Below, in pieces: positions 1 through 6,198 of a DNA stretch of 11,850 bases. The stretch is from Actinomycetota bacterium. GTDB taxonomy: Bacteria; Actinomycetota; Thermoleophilia; Gaiellales; Gaiellaceae. Within the stretch, counting starts at the first letter, position 1. Every line of letters starts with the position of its first letter. The stretch covers positions 1 to 11,850 of the forward strand of contig VAXT01000084.1 of NCBI GenBank assembly GCA_005883245.1, given 5' to 3'. The position numbers and the translations under genes are program-made. Below the pieces are notes generated by a model. It saw only the letters and a program-made list of their open reading frames with translations, ran no database searches and was not told the origin of the DNA.

Positions 1-619
1 GCGAGTACGTGTGGTAGACGACGCCGTCCTCGAGCTTGAAGACGTTCCACCGCGGCGACTCGGCCATGCCGTGCTCGAGGTCGGTGCCGACGTTGTCGGC
101 CCAGTCGTTCAGCCAGTCCTCCGCCTCGTCGACCATCTTCTTCAGCTCGCCGGTCGCCATCTGCTCCTGCGTGAAAGAGGCGTCGAAGTCGAAGTTGAAG
201 TCACTCGCGAACGAGGACACGTACGGAAACTTCCAGCCCATCCGCTGCTTGTAGGCCGTCAGCTTCTCGATCGGCGCGCGTGAGATCGCAATCAGCGTGA
301 CGTCGCGTGCGTTGACGTGCGGTAGAGCACCGTCGAAATGATCCGCCAGGCCCGTGCAGCCAGGGCATGCGGCTTCGTAGGTCGGACCGAACATGAGCTG
401 ATAGATCAGCAGCTGTGAACGCCCGTCGAAGAGCTCGGGCAGCGTCTTCCTGCCGTCCTCCGTGTCGAACGTGTACTCCTTGTCGACGCGAACCCACGGA
501 ATCTCTTGCCGCTGCTTCGCGATCTCCTCGTCGAGCTTTCCCAGCTCCTGCTCACGCTCGTGCACCGCGTCGAGAGCGGCCTTCCATTCCTCCCGTGTAC
601 CGATTTCATGTGCTGGCAT
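1..619 (-). CDS. DUF899 family thioredoxin-like protein (3' end outside window)
   Basis: The first 206 residues are visible and the frame is still open at base 2, so the C-terminus lies off the window. The ATG at 619 is preceded by a perfect AGGAGG (625-630) with a 5-base spacer, which fixes the start. After a charged N-terminal helix (about residues 8-40) comes PWVRVDKEYTF. A thioredoxin-like core follows: LLIYQLMFGP (70-79), a CPGC dithiol motif (C85, C88), then VTLIAISRAP and a GWKFPYVSS segment. This order is typical of DUF899, a family with a thioredoxin fold described as predicted dithiol-disulfide oxidoreductases; the substrate is unknown. No signal peptide is seen, so a cytoplasmic location is likely. 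It is transcribed divergently from the DivIVA-type pair. Family assignment is firm; biochemical role is not. Confidence 0.85.
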   Translation of the reverse strand, partial: MPAHEIGTREEWKAALDAVHEREQELGKLDEEIAKQRQEIPWVRVDKEYTFDTEDGRKTLPELFDGRSQLLIYQLMFGPTYEAACPGCTGLADHFDGALPHVNARDVTLIAISRAPIEKLTAYKQRMGWKFPYVSSFASDFNFDFDASFTQEQMATGELKKMVDEAEDWLNDWADNVGTDLEHGMAESPRWNVFKLEDGVVYHTYS

Positions 620-804
620 CGTCGCCTCCTGTGTGGCCCCGGAATAACGACCGCCCAGACCGCCGAACCTCATCGGTCTGACTCGGCGGACCCCTGCGTT
701 TCGAGCGGAAAACGCGGACTGGAGCGACGGGCGCCTAGGATTGGGGGCGTGCCTCGCGCGGCGCGTGAGATCCGCCGGTCCGCTCGCGTTGGCAGGGTCG
801 AGAC
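620..804. other. Divergent intergenic region with two inverted repeats
   Basis: These 185 bases separate the DUF899 gene from the first DivIVA-type gene and must hold both promoters. Two inverted repeats are visible: CCGCCGA (660-666) with TCGGCGG (683-689), 16-base loop, and GCGTTT (696-701) with AAACGC (710-715), 8-base loop. Possible -10 elements for the rightward gene are TAGGAT (736-741) and CAGGGT (793-798); the latter sits exactly 6 bases before the GTG start. None is accompanied by a clear -35. No reading frame here looks coding. Confidence 0.4.
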
Positions 805-1440
805 GTGAGCGAGCAGCGACGCGTTCCCGCGGCGATTCGCAATGTCGCCTTCCCCGTCGCGCGCCGAGGTTACGAGCGCCGGGCGGTTGACGCGTACGTC
901 ACGCGGATCAACCGCTTGATCGCAGAGCTGGAAGCGACCCGCTCGCCGCGGGATGCAGTCGAGCACGCGCTCGAGCGGACCGAGGACGAGCGGAGCACCA
1001 TGCTCGCGAGGGCTCGCGAGACCGCAGTTGAGATCATCGACGCCGCCGAACGAGAGGCGGAAGAGATCCTTAGCGCGGCCAGAGCAGAGGCCGCGAGCAT
1101 CGTCGTCGATGCCAGCGCCCAGGCCGACAGCTCCAAAGCCGAAGCGACCGACTACGTGGCCAAGGCGCGATCCGAGGCAGAGCAGGCCGTGACCGCCTCG
1201 CAAGCGGAAGCGGCTGACGAGTTGCGGCGTGCACAGGACGAGATCGCGAAGCTCCGCGACGAGGCTCAGGAGTGGCTGCAGGAGGTGCGCGCCGACACCG
1301 AGCGGGTCTGGAGCGAGCGCCGCGAGCTCGTCGACGATCTTCGTGCGCTCGCGACCCGTCTCCAGGAAGCTGTCTCCGACATTCATGCGCGCTCCAAAGA
1401 CGCGCCGTCGGCTCGGGATTCTCGGCATACTCGGGGCTGA
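805..1440 (+). CDS. DivIVA-domain coiled-coil protein, first of a tandem pair
   Basis: The 211-residue product begins at GTG 805. Residues 10-60 carry a DivIVA-like head, with NVAFPVARRGYERRAVDAYV matching the family pattern of a GY(D/E) turn followed by VDxY/F. The rest is almost all predicted coiled coil rich in Ala, Glu and Arg (about 55-195), ending in a short basic tail. No membrane segment or signal is seen, so it is cytoplasmic and probably lies at the membrane through its head, as DivIVA/Wag31 proteins do when marking curved membrane or the pole. It is followed by a paralogue whose GTG start is 17 bases after its stop (a frame-compatible ATG overlaps the stop), so the two are surely co-transcribed. 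It lacks the acidic tail of the paralogue. Whether it governs growth, division or another polar process cannot be read from sequence. Confidence 0.85.
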   Translation: MSEQRRVPAAIRNVAFPVARRGYERRAVDAYVTRINRLIAELEATRSPRDAVEHALERTEDERSTMLARARETAVEIIDAAEREAEEILSAARAEAASIVVDASAQADSSKAEATDYVAKARSEAEQAVTASQAEAADELRRAQDEIAKLRDEAQEWLQEVRADTERVWSERRELVDDLRALATRLQEAVSDIHARSKDAPSARDSRHTRG

Positions 1441-1441
1441 T

Positions 1442-1449
1442 GGGGGAGG
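1442..1449 (+). promoter_or_regulatory. Shine-Dalgarno that decides the start of the second DivIVA-type gene
   Basis: GGGGGAGG lies 8 bases before GTG 1458. An in-frame ATG at 1440-1442 overlaps the TGA of the upstream gene (TGATG) but has only a weak ribosome site. I therefore prefer GTG 1458; translational coupling through ATG 1440 remains possible and would add six residues. Confidence 0.6.
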
Positions 1450-1457
1450 CTGACGCT

Positions 1458-2189
1458 GTGGATCGAGAGAACGGCGGCCGGTCGAACGGCGACTCCAGCG
1501 AGAGCCAGGCGCTCACGAGCACGATCCAGGAGGTGGCCTTCCCGGTCTCGATGCGCGGGTATGACCGCGAAGCTGTCGACAGCTATGTGAGCCGCGTGCG
1601 GGAAGTGGTGGCACAGCTGGAGGCGAGTCGCTCGCCCGAAGCTGCGGTCAAGGACGCGCTCGAGAAGGTCGGCGAGCAAACGAAGATCGTCCTCGAGAGC
1701 GCGGGGCAGAGCGCCGAGCAGATCACCGTTGCCGCGCGTCGCGAGGCGGACGAGACCGAAGCCCGCGCACAGAGCGAGGCGGAGGAGACCCTCGGCAAGG
1801 CACAGGCCGAGGCGAGCGAGATCGTCGCTCGGTCGAAGGCCGAGGCCAAGGCGACGGTCGAAGGCGCGCAGAAGCAAGCCGCCGAGCACCTTCGGCGCAC
1901 CCAGGAAGAGCTGACCGCGCTGCAGGAAGAGGCCGAGGCCCGTTTGCGCGAGCTCAATGCCGACACCGAGAGCATCCGGCAGGACCGGAGCGAGCTCTTG
2001 GACGAGATCCACGGGTTTGCGGCTCGCGTCGAAGAGGTGGCCCGAGCCGCCGACGCGCGCTTTCCTGAGCGCGAAGCCACCGACACCGAGGGCCAGGAGA
2101 CACCAGAGCCCGAGACGGCCGAGGAAGGCGAGACGGCCGAGGAAGGCGACACGGCAATCGCCACGCCTACCGACGAGTCGGCCGAGTAG
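1458..2189 (+). CDS. DivIVA-domain coiled-coil protein with acidic tail, second of a tandem pair
   Basis: From GTG 1458 the product has 243 residues. A short polar leader is followed by a DivIVA-like head, EVAFPVSMRGYDREAVDSYV (25-44), nearly superimposable on that of the preceding gene. A long Ala/Glu/Arg coiled coil then runs from about 65 to 200. The segment 139-200 aligns with the end of the first paralogue (LRRTQEEL versus LRRAQDEI; LNADTESIRQDRSELLDEI versus VRADTERVWSERRELVDDL), so they arose by tandem duplication. This copy alone has an acidic, Thr/Glu-rich C-terminal tail (about 203-243) containing a duplicated TAEEGE block. The protein should be cytoplasmic and may form mixed filaments with its neighbour; that is inference. 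It ends 3 bases before the stop of the convergent ABC exporter. Confidence 0.85.
   Translation: MDRENGGRSNGDSSESQALTSTIQEVAFPVSMRGYDREAVDSYVSRVREVVAQLEASRSPEAAVKDALEKVGEQTKIVLESAGQSAEQITVAARREADETEARAQSEAEETLGKAQAEASEIVARSKAEAKATVEGAQKQAAEHLRRTQEELTALQEEAEARLRELNADTESIRQDRSELLDEIHGFAARVEEVARAADARFPEREATDTEGQETPEPETAEEGETAEEGDTAIATPTDESAE
2112..2147 (+). repeat. 18-base tandem duplication in the acidic tail
   Basis: GAGACGGCCGAGGAAGGC occurs twice head to tail (2112-2129 and 2130-2147), identical, encoding the repeated E-T-A-E-E-G block. Perfect identity suggests a recent slippage duplication; copy number may vary between strains. Confidence 0.85.
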
Positions 2190-2192
2190 AGG

Positions 2193-4010
2193 TCAGCTCG
2201 CGCCGGCGAGCCCGGCCACCGCCAAGCCCCCGAGCTCGGCGTCGCGTTCGGCGAGAGCGGCGTACCGACCCCCCGCGCGGAGCAGGTCCTCGTGGCGGCC
2301 GCGCTCGACGATCCGGCCGCGATCGAGCACGACGATCTGCTCGGCGTCGCGGATCGTCGAGAGACGGTGCGCGATCGCGATCGTCGTCCGGCCCTCGGAC
2401 AGTCGGTCGAGTGCTTCCTGCACGAGCCGTTCCGTCGCTGTGTCGAGCGCGCTCGTGGCCTCGTCGAGCACGAGGATCGGTGGGTTGCGAAGAATCGTCC
2501 GCGCGATCGCGATCCGCTGCTTCTCGCCGCCCGAGAAGCGATAGCCGCGCTCGCCGACAACGGTGTCGTAGCCGTCCGGCAACGCCGCGATGACCTCGTG
2601 GATGCGCGCCGCCCTCGCGGCCGCCTCGAGCTCCTCGTCAGTCGCCTCGGGCTTGGCGAAGCGCAGGTTCTCGCGTACCGAGGCGTGGAAGAGGTACGTC
2701 TCCTGCGACACGACCCCGACGAGCTCCGTCAGCGCCTGGAAGCTGAGGTCGCGCACGTCGATGCCGCCGATCGCAACGCGCCCGCGGCCGACTTCGTACA
2801 GGCGCGCCGCAAGGTAGCCGAGGGTCGTCTTGCCAGAGCCCGTCTCGCCCACGATCGCGGTGGTAGTGCCCGTAGGCACGGTGAACGAGACATCCCGCAG
2901 CGTCCACTCCTCGCCGTACCCGAACCAGACGTGGTCGAAGACGACGTCGCCCGCGCGAGCCGCCGTGATGGCCGTCGGCTTCTCCTCGATGTCGATCGGC
3001 TCGTCGAGGTACTCGAAGATACGGTCGAATAGCGCGAGTGACGTCTGCACGTCCAGGCTGACGCCGAGCAGCGAGCCGACCGGGAAGAAGAGCCGCGTCT
3101 GCAGCGTCGTGAACGCGACCAGCATCGGGATCGACACGATGCTCGACCCGCCCGCGAGCAGGAGGCCGCCGAACCAGTAGACCGCGGCCGGCATGATCGC
3201 GAAGCTGGTCTGGATCGACGCCATCACCCAGCGGCCGGCCATGCGCTGGCGCACCTCGAGGTCGGCGAGCCGGCGCGAGTCCGTCTCGAAACGGTCGGCG
3301 AGCTCGTCGCCGCGGCCCATCGTCTTCCCGAGCAGGATCCCCGAGACCGAGAGCGACTCCTGCACGATGCTCGAGATATCCGCGAGCGTCTCCTGCGTCG
3401 TCTTCGCGATCCGCCGGCGCTCGTTCCCGACCCGGCGCGTCAGCAGCGCGAACAGCGGGATCAGCGCGAAAGCGAACAGGGCGAGCTGCCAGCTCAGCGC
3501 GAGCATTCCGATCATCGTCGCGACGACCACCGTCACGTTCGAGGCGATCGAGGTCGCGGTGTTCGTGACTACGTTCTGGACGCCGCCGATGTCGTTCGAG
3601 ATCCGAGACTGCACCTCGCCCGTGCGGGTCCGCGTGAAGAACGCGAGGGAGAGGCGCTGGAGGTGGCGGAAGACCTTCGCGCGCAGGTCGTGCATGACGC
3701 GCTGCCCAACCTGGTTCGAGAGCAGCGTCTGGATCACTCCCAGCACGCCGGTGACGATCGCGATCCCGATGATCCCCGCTGCGTTGCGCGACAAGGCGCG
3801 CGTGTCGTTCGCGCCGATCGCCTCGAGGACGCGCTTGAGCAGAAACGCGGGCACGACCCCGAGGGCCGCCGAGGCGACGATCAGCAGCAGAACGCCGCCG
3901 AGCCGCAACTTGTACGGCGCGAACAGCCGCGCGATGCGCTTCAGGTTGGAGCGGCGCTTGGCCGGATCGGCCGGCCGCTCCGGCGCGTCCCCGGCGGAGT
4001 GAAAGAACAT
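2193..4010 (-). CDS. ABC exporter half-transporter (fused membrane and ATPase domains, MsbA/MDR-like)
   Basis: The 605-residue product has the usual length and order of a type I ABC exporter that works as a dimer. The membrane domain has about six helices (near 36-57, 78-98, 155-175, 176-196, 262-283 and 288-308). The ATPase domain has Walker A GETGSGKT (388-395), Q-loop Q436, signature FSGGE (492-496, with F and E for the usual LSGGQ), Walker B ILVLDE (512-517) and switch His548, so catalysis should be intact. The substrate (drug, lipid or peptide) cannot be deduced. The ATG at 4010 has GAGG 8 bases upstream. GTG 4016 is an alternative start lying exactly 6 bases after TACGCT and would add two residues. 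A hairpin separates it from the same-strand repeat-protein gene, so it is probably a separate transcription unit. Confidence 0.92.
   Translation of the reverse strand: MFFHSAGDAPERPADPAKRRSNLKRIARLFAPYKLRLGGVLLLIVASAALGVVPAFLLKRVLEAIGANDTRALSRNAAGIIGIAIVTGVLGVIQTLLSNQVGQRVMHDLRAKVFRHLQRLSLAFFTRTRTGEVQSRISNDIGGVQNVVTNTATSIASNVTVVVATMIGMLALSWQLALFAFALIPLFALLTRRVGNERRRIAKTTQETLADISSIVQESLSVSGILLGKTMGRGDELADRFETDSRRLADLEVRQRMAGRWVMASIQTSFAIMPAAVYWFGGLLLAGGSSIVSIPMLVAFTTLQTRLFFPVGSLLGVSLDVQTSLALFDRIFEYLDEPIDIEEKPTAITAARAGDVVFDHVWFGYGEEWTLRDVSFTVPTGTTTAIVGETGSGKTTLGYLAARLYEVGRGRVAIGGIDVRDLSFQALTELVGVVSQETYLFHASVRENLRFAKPEATDEELEAAARAARIHEVIAALPDGYDTVVGERGYRFSGGEKQRIAIARTILRNPPILVLDEATSALDTATERLVQEALDRLSEGRTTIAIAHRLSTIRDAEQIVVLDRGRIVERGRHEDLLRAGGRYAALAERDAELGGLAVAGLAGAS
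2196..2211. terminator. Small GC hairpin at the DivIVA/ABC convergent junction
   Basis: GCTCGC (2196-2201) pairs with GCGAGC (2206-2211) around a 4-base loop, 7 bases after the DivIVA-type stop and inside the last codons of the ABC gene. It could end rightward transcription, but no U-tract follows, so intrinsic termination is uncertain. Confidence 0.3.
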
Positions 4011-4022
4011 GCCCACGGCCTC

Positions 4023-4028
4023 AGCGTA
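4023..4028 (-). promoter_or_regulatory. Candidate -10 (TACGCT) for the ABC exporter gene
   Basis: On the minus strand TACGCT is followed by 6 bases and then GTG (4016-4014), with the annotated ATG 6 bases further on. This is the same geometry as upstream of mccB and two other genes here and would give a leaderless or nearly leaderless mRNA. No convincing -35 is seen. Confidence 0.4.
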
Positions 4029-4070
4029 CGCTCGGCGAGCGACATGACCGCGCTGTCTGTGACGAAAACG

Positions 4071-4130
4071 CGAGCCCCGCACAGCCGTAAACGGGCCACC
4101 CTGGAAGGCCCGTTTACGACCGTGGGCTCG
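4071..4130. terminator. Long hairpin between the repeat-protein and ABC genes
   Basis: A perfect 11-base inverted repeat, GTAAACGGGCC (4087-4097) and GGCCCGTTTAC (4107-4117), flanks a 9-base loop. After a short imperfect internal loop, outer arms CGAGCCC (4071-4077) and GGGCTCG (4124-4130) also pair. It begins just past the stop of the repeat-protein gene (4135) on the minus strand, the expected place for its terminator. There is no immediate U-run, though a short T-run follows around 4065. The arms read alike on both strands, so it could stop transcription in either direction. Confidence 0.65.
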
Positions 4131-4134
4131 CGGC

Positions 4135-4683
4135 TCAAGTAGCGGCGAGCCGACTTCGGTGGTGCCGCCCGGTGAAGTACACGACTCCGATCAGGAGCAT
4201 CAGCCCGAACGCTCCCAACGCAGCCCCGATGGCGGCGACGCTCCAGTCGATCCCGCCGTCCGACGAGGCCGAAGCCAGTTGGGTCGGCTCCTGAGGGAGC
4301 TGCGCGTTCGTGATCGGGCTCGGCCCCCGGAACGAGGCTGCGTCCGTGCGAACGTTCGACGCCGGCACGGAGACCCGTACCGTGGCCGCGTCGGTGCGAA
4401 CGCTGAACGCCGGTCGGGAAATGGGCACCGTCGCTGCGTCGGTGCGAACGCTGAACGCCGGCCGGGAGATAGGCACCGTCGCTGCGTCGGTGCGAACGTT
4501 CGACGCAAGTAGTGAGGTTGACACGAGCGGGGCGTGGAGATCATCCGCATAGAGCCGAACGCTCCCGCCGCTCTCGGACGTGGAGTTCATCGTCATCGCC
4601 GTCGCGCTCGGAACGGCGATCGCCGTGACCGCGAGCGCGAGACCGAGGCGTGCGACGAGTCGTCGGGAACCCTTGACCTTCAT
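4135..4683 (-). CDS. Membrane-anchored extracytoplasmic protein with four 16-residue repeats
   Basis: The ATG at 4683 has AAAGGAGG just upstream (4688-4695), which favours it over an in-frame ATG at 4710. The 182-residue product starts with a signal peptide (MKVKGSRRLV, then a hydrophobic core, probable cleavage near SATA at 26-29). A short linker is followed by four 16-residue repeats (60-123) built on VRTDAATVPISRPAF. Next come an LPQEPTQLASASSD stalk, one membrane helix (about 148-170) and a basic cytoplasmic tail (GRHHRSR). The predicted topology is outside-facing repeats tethered by a C-terminal helix. No known family or enzyme motif is recognised, and no cysteine is present. It is divergent from a Crp/Fnr-type regulator, which may control it. 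Function unknown. Confidence 0.75.
   Translation of the reverse strand: MKVKGSRRLVARLGLALAVTAIAVPSATAMTMNSTSESGGSVRLYADDLHAPLVSTSLLASNVRTDAATVPISRPAFSVRTDAATVPISRPAFSVRTDAATVRVSVPASNVRTDAASFRGPSPITNAQLPQEPTQLASASSDGGIDWSVAAIGAALGAFGLMLLIGVVYFTGRHHRSRLAAT
4315..4506 (-). repeat. Four tandem 48-base repeats (16-residue units)
   Basis: Units cover residues 60-75, 76-91, 92-107 and 108-123 of the anchored protein. Each carries a VRTDAA core and ends in Pro. Over one aligned 48-base stretch covering the best-conserved repeat, the two closest copies differ at three bases only, all at third codon positions, both coding V-P-I-S-R-P. The outer units are more diverged (the last reads ASFRGPSP). Confidence 0.85.
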
Positions 4684-4687
4684 AACG

Positions 4688-4695
4688 CCTCCTTT
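4688..4695 (-). promoter_or_regulatory. Shine-Dalgarno fixing the repeat-protein start
   Basis: On the minus strand AAAGGAGG precedes ATG 4683 with a 4-base spacer. The upstream in-frame ATG (4710) would add nine polar residues before the signal peptide and lacks such a site. Confidence 0.7.
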
Positions 4696-4718
4696 GGTGT
4701 GCTTCGTCATTTGCAGAC

Positions 4719-4747
4719 ACCGTAGGAAGGTGGGACCTCCGTGTCGT
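4719..4747 (-). promoter_or_regulatory. Candidate promoter of the repeat-protein gene
   Basis: On the minus strand ACGACA (4747-4742) and TACGGT (4724-4719) are separated by 17 bases. The -35 matches TTGACA at four of six positions. Transcription would start near 4712, leaving a leader of about 29 bases that contains the AAAGGAGG. The -35 overlaps the start codon region of the divergent regulator gene. Confidence 0.45.
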
Positions 4748-5442
4748 TCGCGGCCGCGACACAGGAAGTGTCAAACTCGTCACACATCGTGGAATGGCAA
4801 CTGCTCGCCGACGTGCCCGAGGAGGCGCTGCACGCGCTGCTCACGATCGCGCGCCGCCGGACGTTCGCGCGCGGCGAGGTCGTCTTCCACCGCGGCGATC
4901 CCGCGGACTCGCTGAACCTGATCCGCAAGGGCCGGTTCTCGGTGCGCATCGCGACGCCGCTCGGAGATACCGCGATGCTGTCCGTCCGCGGGCCGGGTGA
5001 CGCGTTCGGCGAGCTCGCGTTACTGGGGCGGGAGCCGGTCCGGTCCGCGACCGTGAGCGCCCTCGAGCCGGCGGAGACCTCGTCCATCCACCGCGGAGAC
5101 TTCGAACGGCTCCGCCATGAGCATCCGATCGTGAACGACGTCGTGATCGGGATCCTCACTGATCGCCTGCGCCGCCTCTCGGATCAGCTCGTCGAGGCGT
5201 ACTACGTCCCCGCAGACCGCCGCGTGCTGAGGCGCGTCTGCGAGCTCGCCGAGCTGTACGGGTCCGGCGAGGGCGAGGTTGTCGTCCCGCTCACCCAGGA
5301 GGAGATCGCCGAGCTGGCCGGGACGTCGCGGGCGACCGTGAACCGCGTGCTCCGCGAGGCGGAGCGGCGCGGCACCGTCGAGCTGCGTCGCGGCCGGACC
5401 GCGGTGCTCGACCTCGGAGAACTGCTTCGACGCGCGGGCTAG
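4741..5442 (+). CDS. Crp/Fnr-family transcriptional regulator
   Basis: The 233-residue product has an N-terminal cyclic-nucleotide-binding beta roll (about 20-125), with the phosphate-binding cassette FGELALLGREPVRSATV (F89, G90, E91, R101, S102). These are the residues that hold cAMP in Crp, so cyclic nucleotide binding is likely. A long dimerisation helix (about 126-155) leads to a winged helix-turn-helix (185-215; LTQEEIAELAGTSRATVNRV). The recognition helix keeps both Arg (R197, R202), but the Glu that reads the operator in Crp is Ala198, so its DNA preference may differ. No Fe-S cysteine set of the Fnr type is present. The frame opens only at 4726; GTG 4741 is the first start, with AGGAAGG 10 bases upstream, while GTG 4789 is an alternative. 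Confidence 0.88.
   Translation: MSFAAATQEVSNSSHIVEWQLLADVPEEALHALLTIARRRTFARGEVVFHRGDPADSLNLIRKGRFSVRIATPLGDTAMLSVRGPGDAFGELALLGREPVRSATVSALEPAETSSIHRGDFERLRHEHPIVNDVVIGILTDRLRRLSDQLVEAYYVPADRRVLRRVCELAELYGSGEGEVVVPLTQEEIAELAGTSRATVNRVLREAERRGTVELRRGRTAVLDLGELLRRAG
4768..4785. promoter_or_regulatory. Crp-type palindrome inside the regulator's 5' end
   Basis: GTGTCAAACTCGTCACAC is an imperfect palindrome with the half-site spacing of a Crp operator (TGTGA-N6-TCACA), one mismatch in the left half. It sits about 57-70 bases upstream of the inferred start of the divergent repeat-protein transcript, and just before GTG 4789. Binding by the adjacent regulator is inference. Confidence 0.4.
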
Positions 5443-5454
5443 CCGGGACTAGCC
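5437..5454. terminator. Symmetric hairpin formed by two facing stop codons
   Basis: GGCTAG (5437-5442) and CTAGCC (5449-5454) are perfect inverted repeats around a 6-base loop. The TAG of the regulator gene and the TAG of the convergent Pro-rich gene lie within the two arms. It may serve as a compact bidirectional terminator, but the stem is short and lacks U-tracts. Confidence 0.3.
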
Positions 5455-6171
5455 ATGGTGGCCGTGGCCGTGGCCGTTCCCGTTGCCGCCCCCGTGGCCG
5501 TTGCCGTTTCCCTGCGGCGGCGGGGGCGGCGGGGGCGGAGGCGGCTCGGGTTGTTGCTGTCGGCCGTTTGCGCGAGGCTTGCGCCGCCCCGGGGGCCCGC
5601 TGTGTGAGTGGTTCTTGTCGCCCTTGCCCCAACCGGGCCGGCTGCCACTGCTGAACGGGGGCGGTGGGGACGGTGGAGCAGGCGGCGGCCCTGCGGGCGG
5701 AGCGGGTGGAGCCGCCGGCGGCGGAGCCGGTTGCGGGGGAGGAGGAGGCGGCGCCGGCGGGCTCTTCCCGCCACCACCCGGCGGAGGCTTCGGCTTCGGC
5801 GACTTCGGGTGACCCGAGCCGCCGGATCCCGACGACCCGGAGCGATGCGACGCGGCCCCATGCTCCGTCGGGACGAAGACGATCGGCTGCGCCTCCGAGG
5901 CGGGCGTTGCGGAGCCGTGCTCCGGCGCCGCGGCCGTTTGCGCGCGTTCGGCCTTGAGCGCCTCCTGGCGGGCGATCCGTGCCGCCTCCGACTGTAGCCC
6001 GGTCAGCGAATCGAACAGATCTGCGCCCGGATCGAAGTGGATCGCGGGAGGCGTCGCGACCAGCACCCGCTCGGGCCCATTGTCCAAGGCAGCGCGCCAC
6101 AAGTAGCCGGCGCTCACCGCAGCCGCGACCAGCGCGGACAGCTTGACCGCTTGCGACGTCAGCACGGACAC
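5449..6171 (-). CDS. Membrane-anchored Pro-rich protein with His/Gly/Asn tail
   Basis: The 240-residue product starts at GTG 6171, with GAGG 7 bases upstream and only 27 bases after the diguanylate cyclase stop, so the two form an operon. Residues 9-27 form a hydrophobic anchor or uncleaved signal. A more ordered stretch (30-110, with a helix near 55-80) precedes a low-complexity region: Ser/Gly, Lys/Pro, then Pro-rich blocks (127-173), a basic linker (195-206), ten consecutive prolines (210-219) and a terminal GNGNGHGGGNGNGHGHGHHG. The tail's His could bind metal. Composition suggests a wall-spanning extracytoplasmic extension. I recognise no family, and low-complexity GC-rich DNA can inflate apparent coding, but the start, the operon fit and the ordered N-terminal part support a real gene. 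Confidence 0.7.
   Translation of the reverse strand: MSVLTSQAVKLSALVAAAVSAGYLWRAALDNGPERVLVATPPAIHFDPGADLFDSLTGLQSEAARIARQEALKAERAQTAAAPEHGSATPASEAQPIVFVPTEHGAASHRSGSSGSGGSGHPKSPKPKPPPGGGGKSPPAPPPPPPQPAPPPAAPPAPPAGPPPAPPSPPPPFSSGSRPGWGKGDKNHSHSGPPGRRKPRANGRQQQPEPPPPPPPPPPQGNGNGHGGGNGNGHGHGHHG
5458..5508. repeat. Imperfect GGCCGT hexamer repeats (His/Gly/Asn tail)
   Basis: Repeated GTGGCC/GTTGCC hexamers encode alternating Gly with His or Asn at the C-terminus of the Pro-rich protein. Such short repeats are prone to slippage, so tail length may vary between strains. Confidence 0.6.
5515..5543 (+). other. G-rich tract with quadruplex potential
   Basis: The plus strand here is almost only G with single C or A breaks, including two runs of five G (5522-5526, 5531-5535). 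It is the template strand of the poly-proline codons. Quadruplex formation is a prediction from composition alone. Confidence 0.4.
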
Positions 6172-6198
6172 CAGTGTGCCTCGCGCAGCGGACGATGG

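Noticed and set aside
1583..2560. Minus-strand frame spanning the second DivIVA-type gene and the end of the ABC gene
   Set aside because: Ser/Ala/Arg-rich shadow product crossing two well-supported genes.
2292..4142. Plus-strand frames antisense to the ABC exporter
   Set aside because: Composition is low-complexity and they mirror conserved exporter codons; no start with a ribosome site or domain is seen.
4135..4320. LPQEPT before the C-terminal helix and basic tail of the repeat protein as a sortase signal
   Set aside because: It does not match LPXTG or LAXTG-type motifs and lies about 18 residues before the helix, too far for a sorting signal.
4769..4774. Perfect TTGACA on the minus strand as a -35 element
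   Set aside because: No acceptable -10 lies 16-19 bases downstream; the hexamer is better explained as part of the palindrome at 4768-4785.
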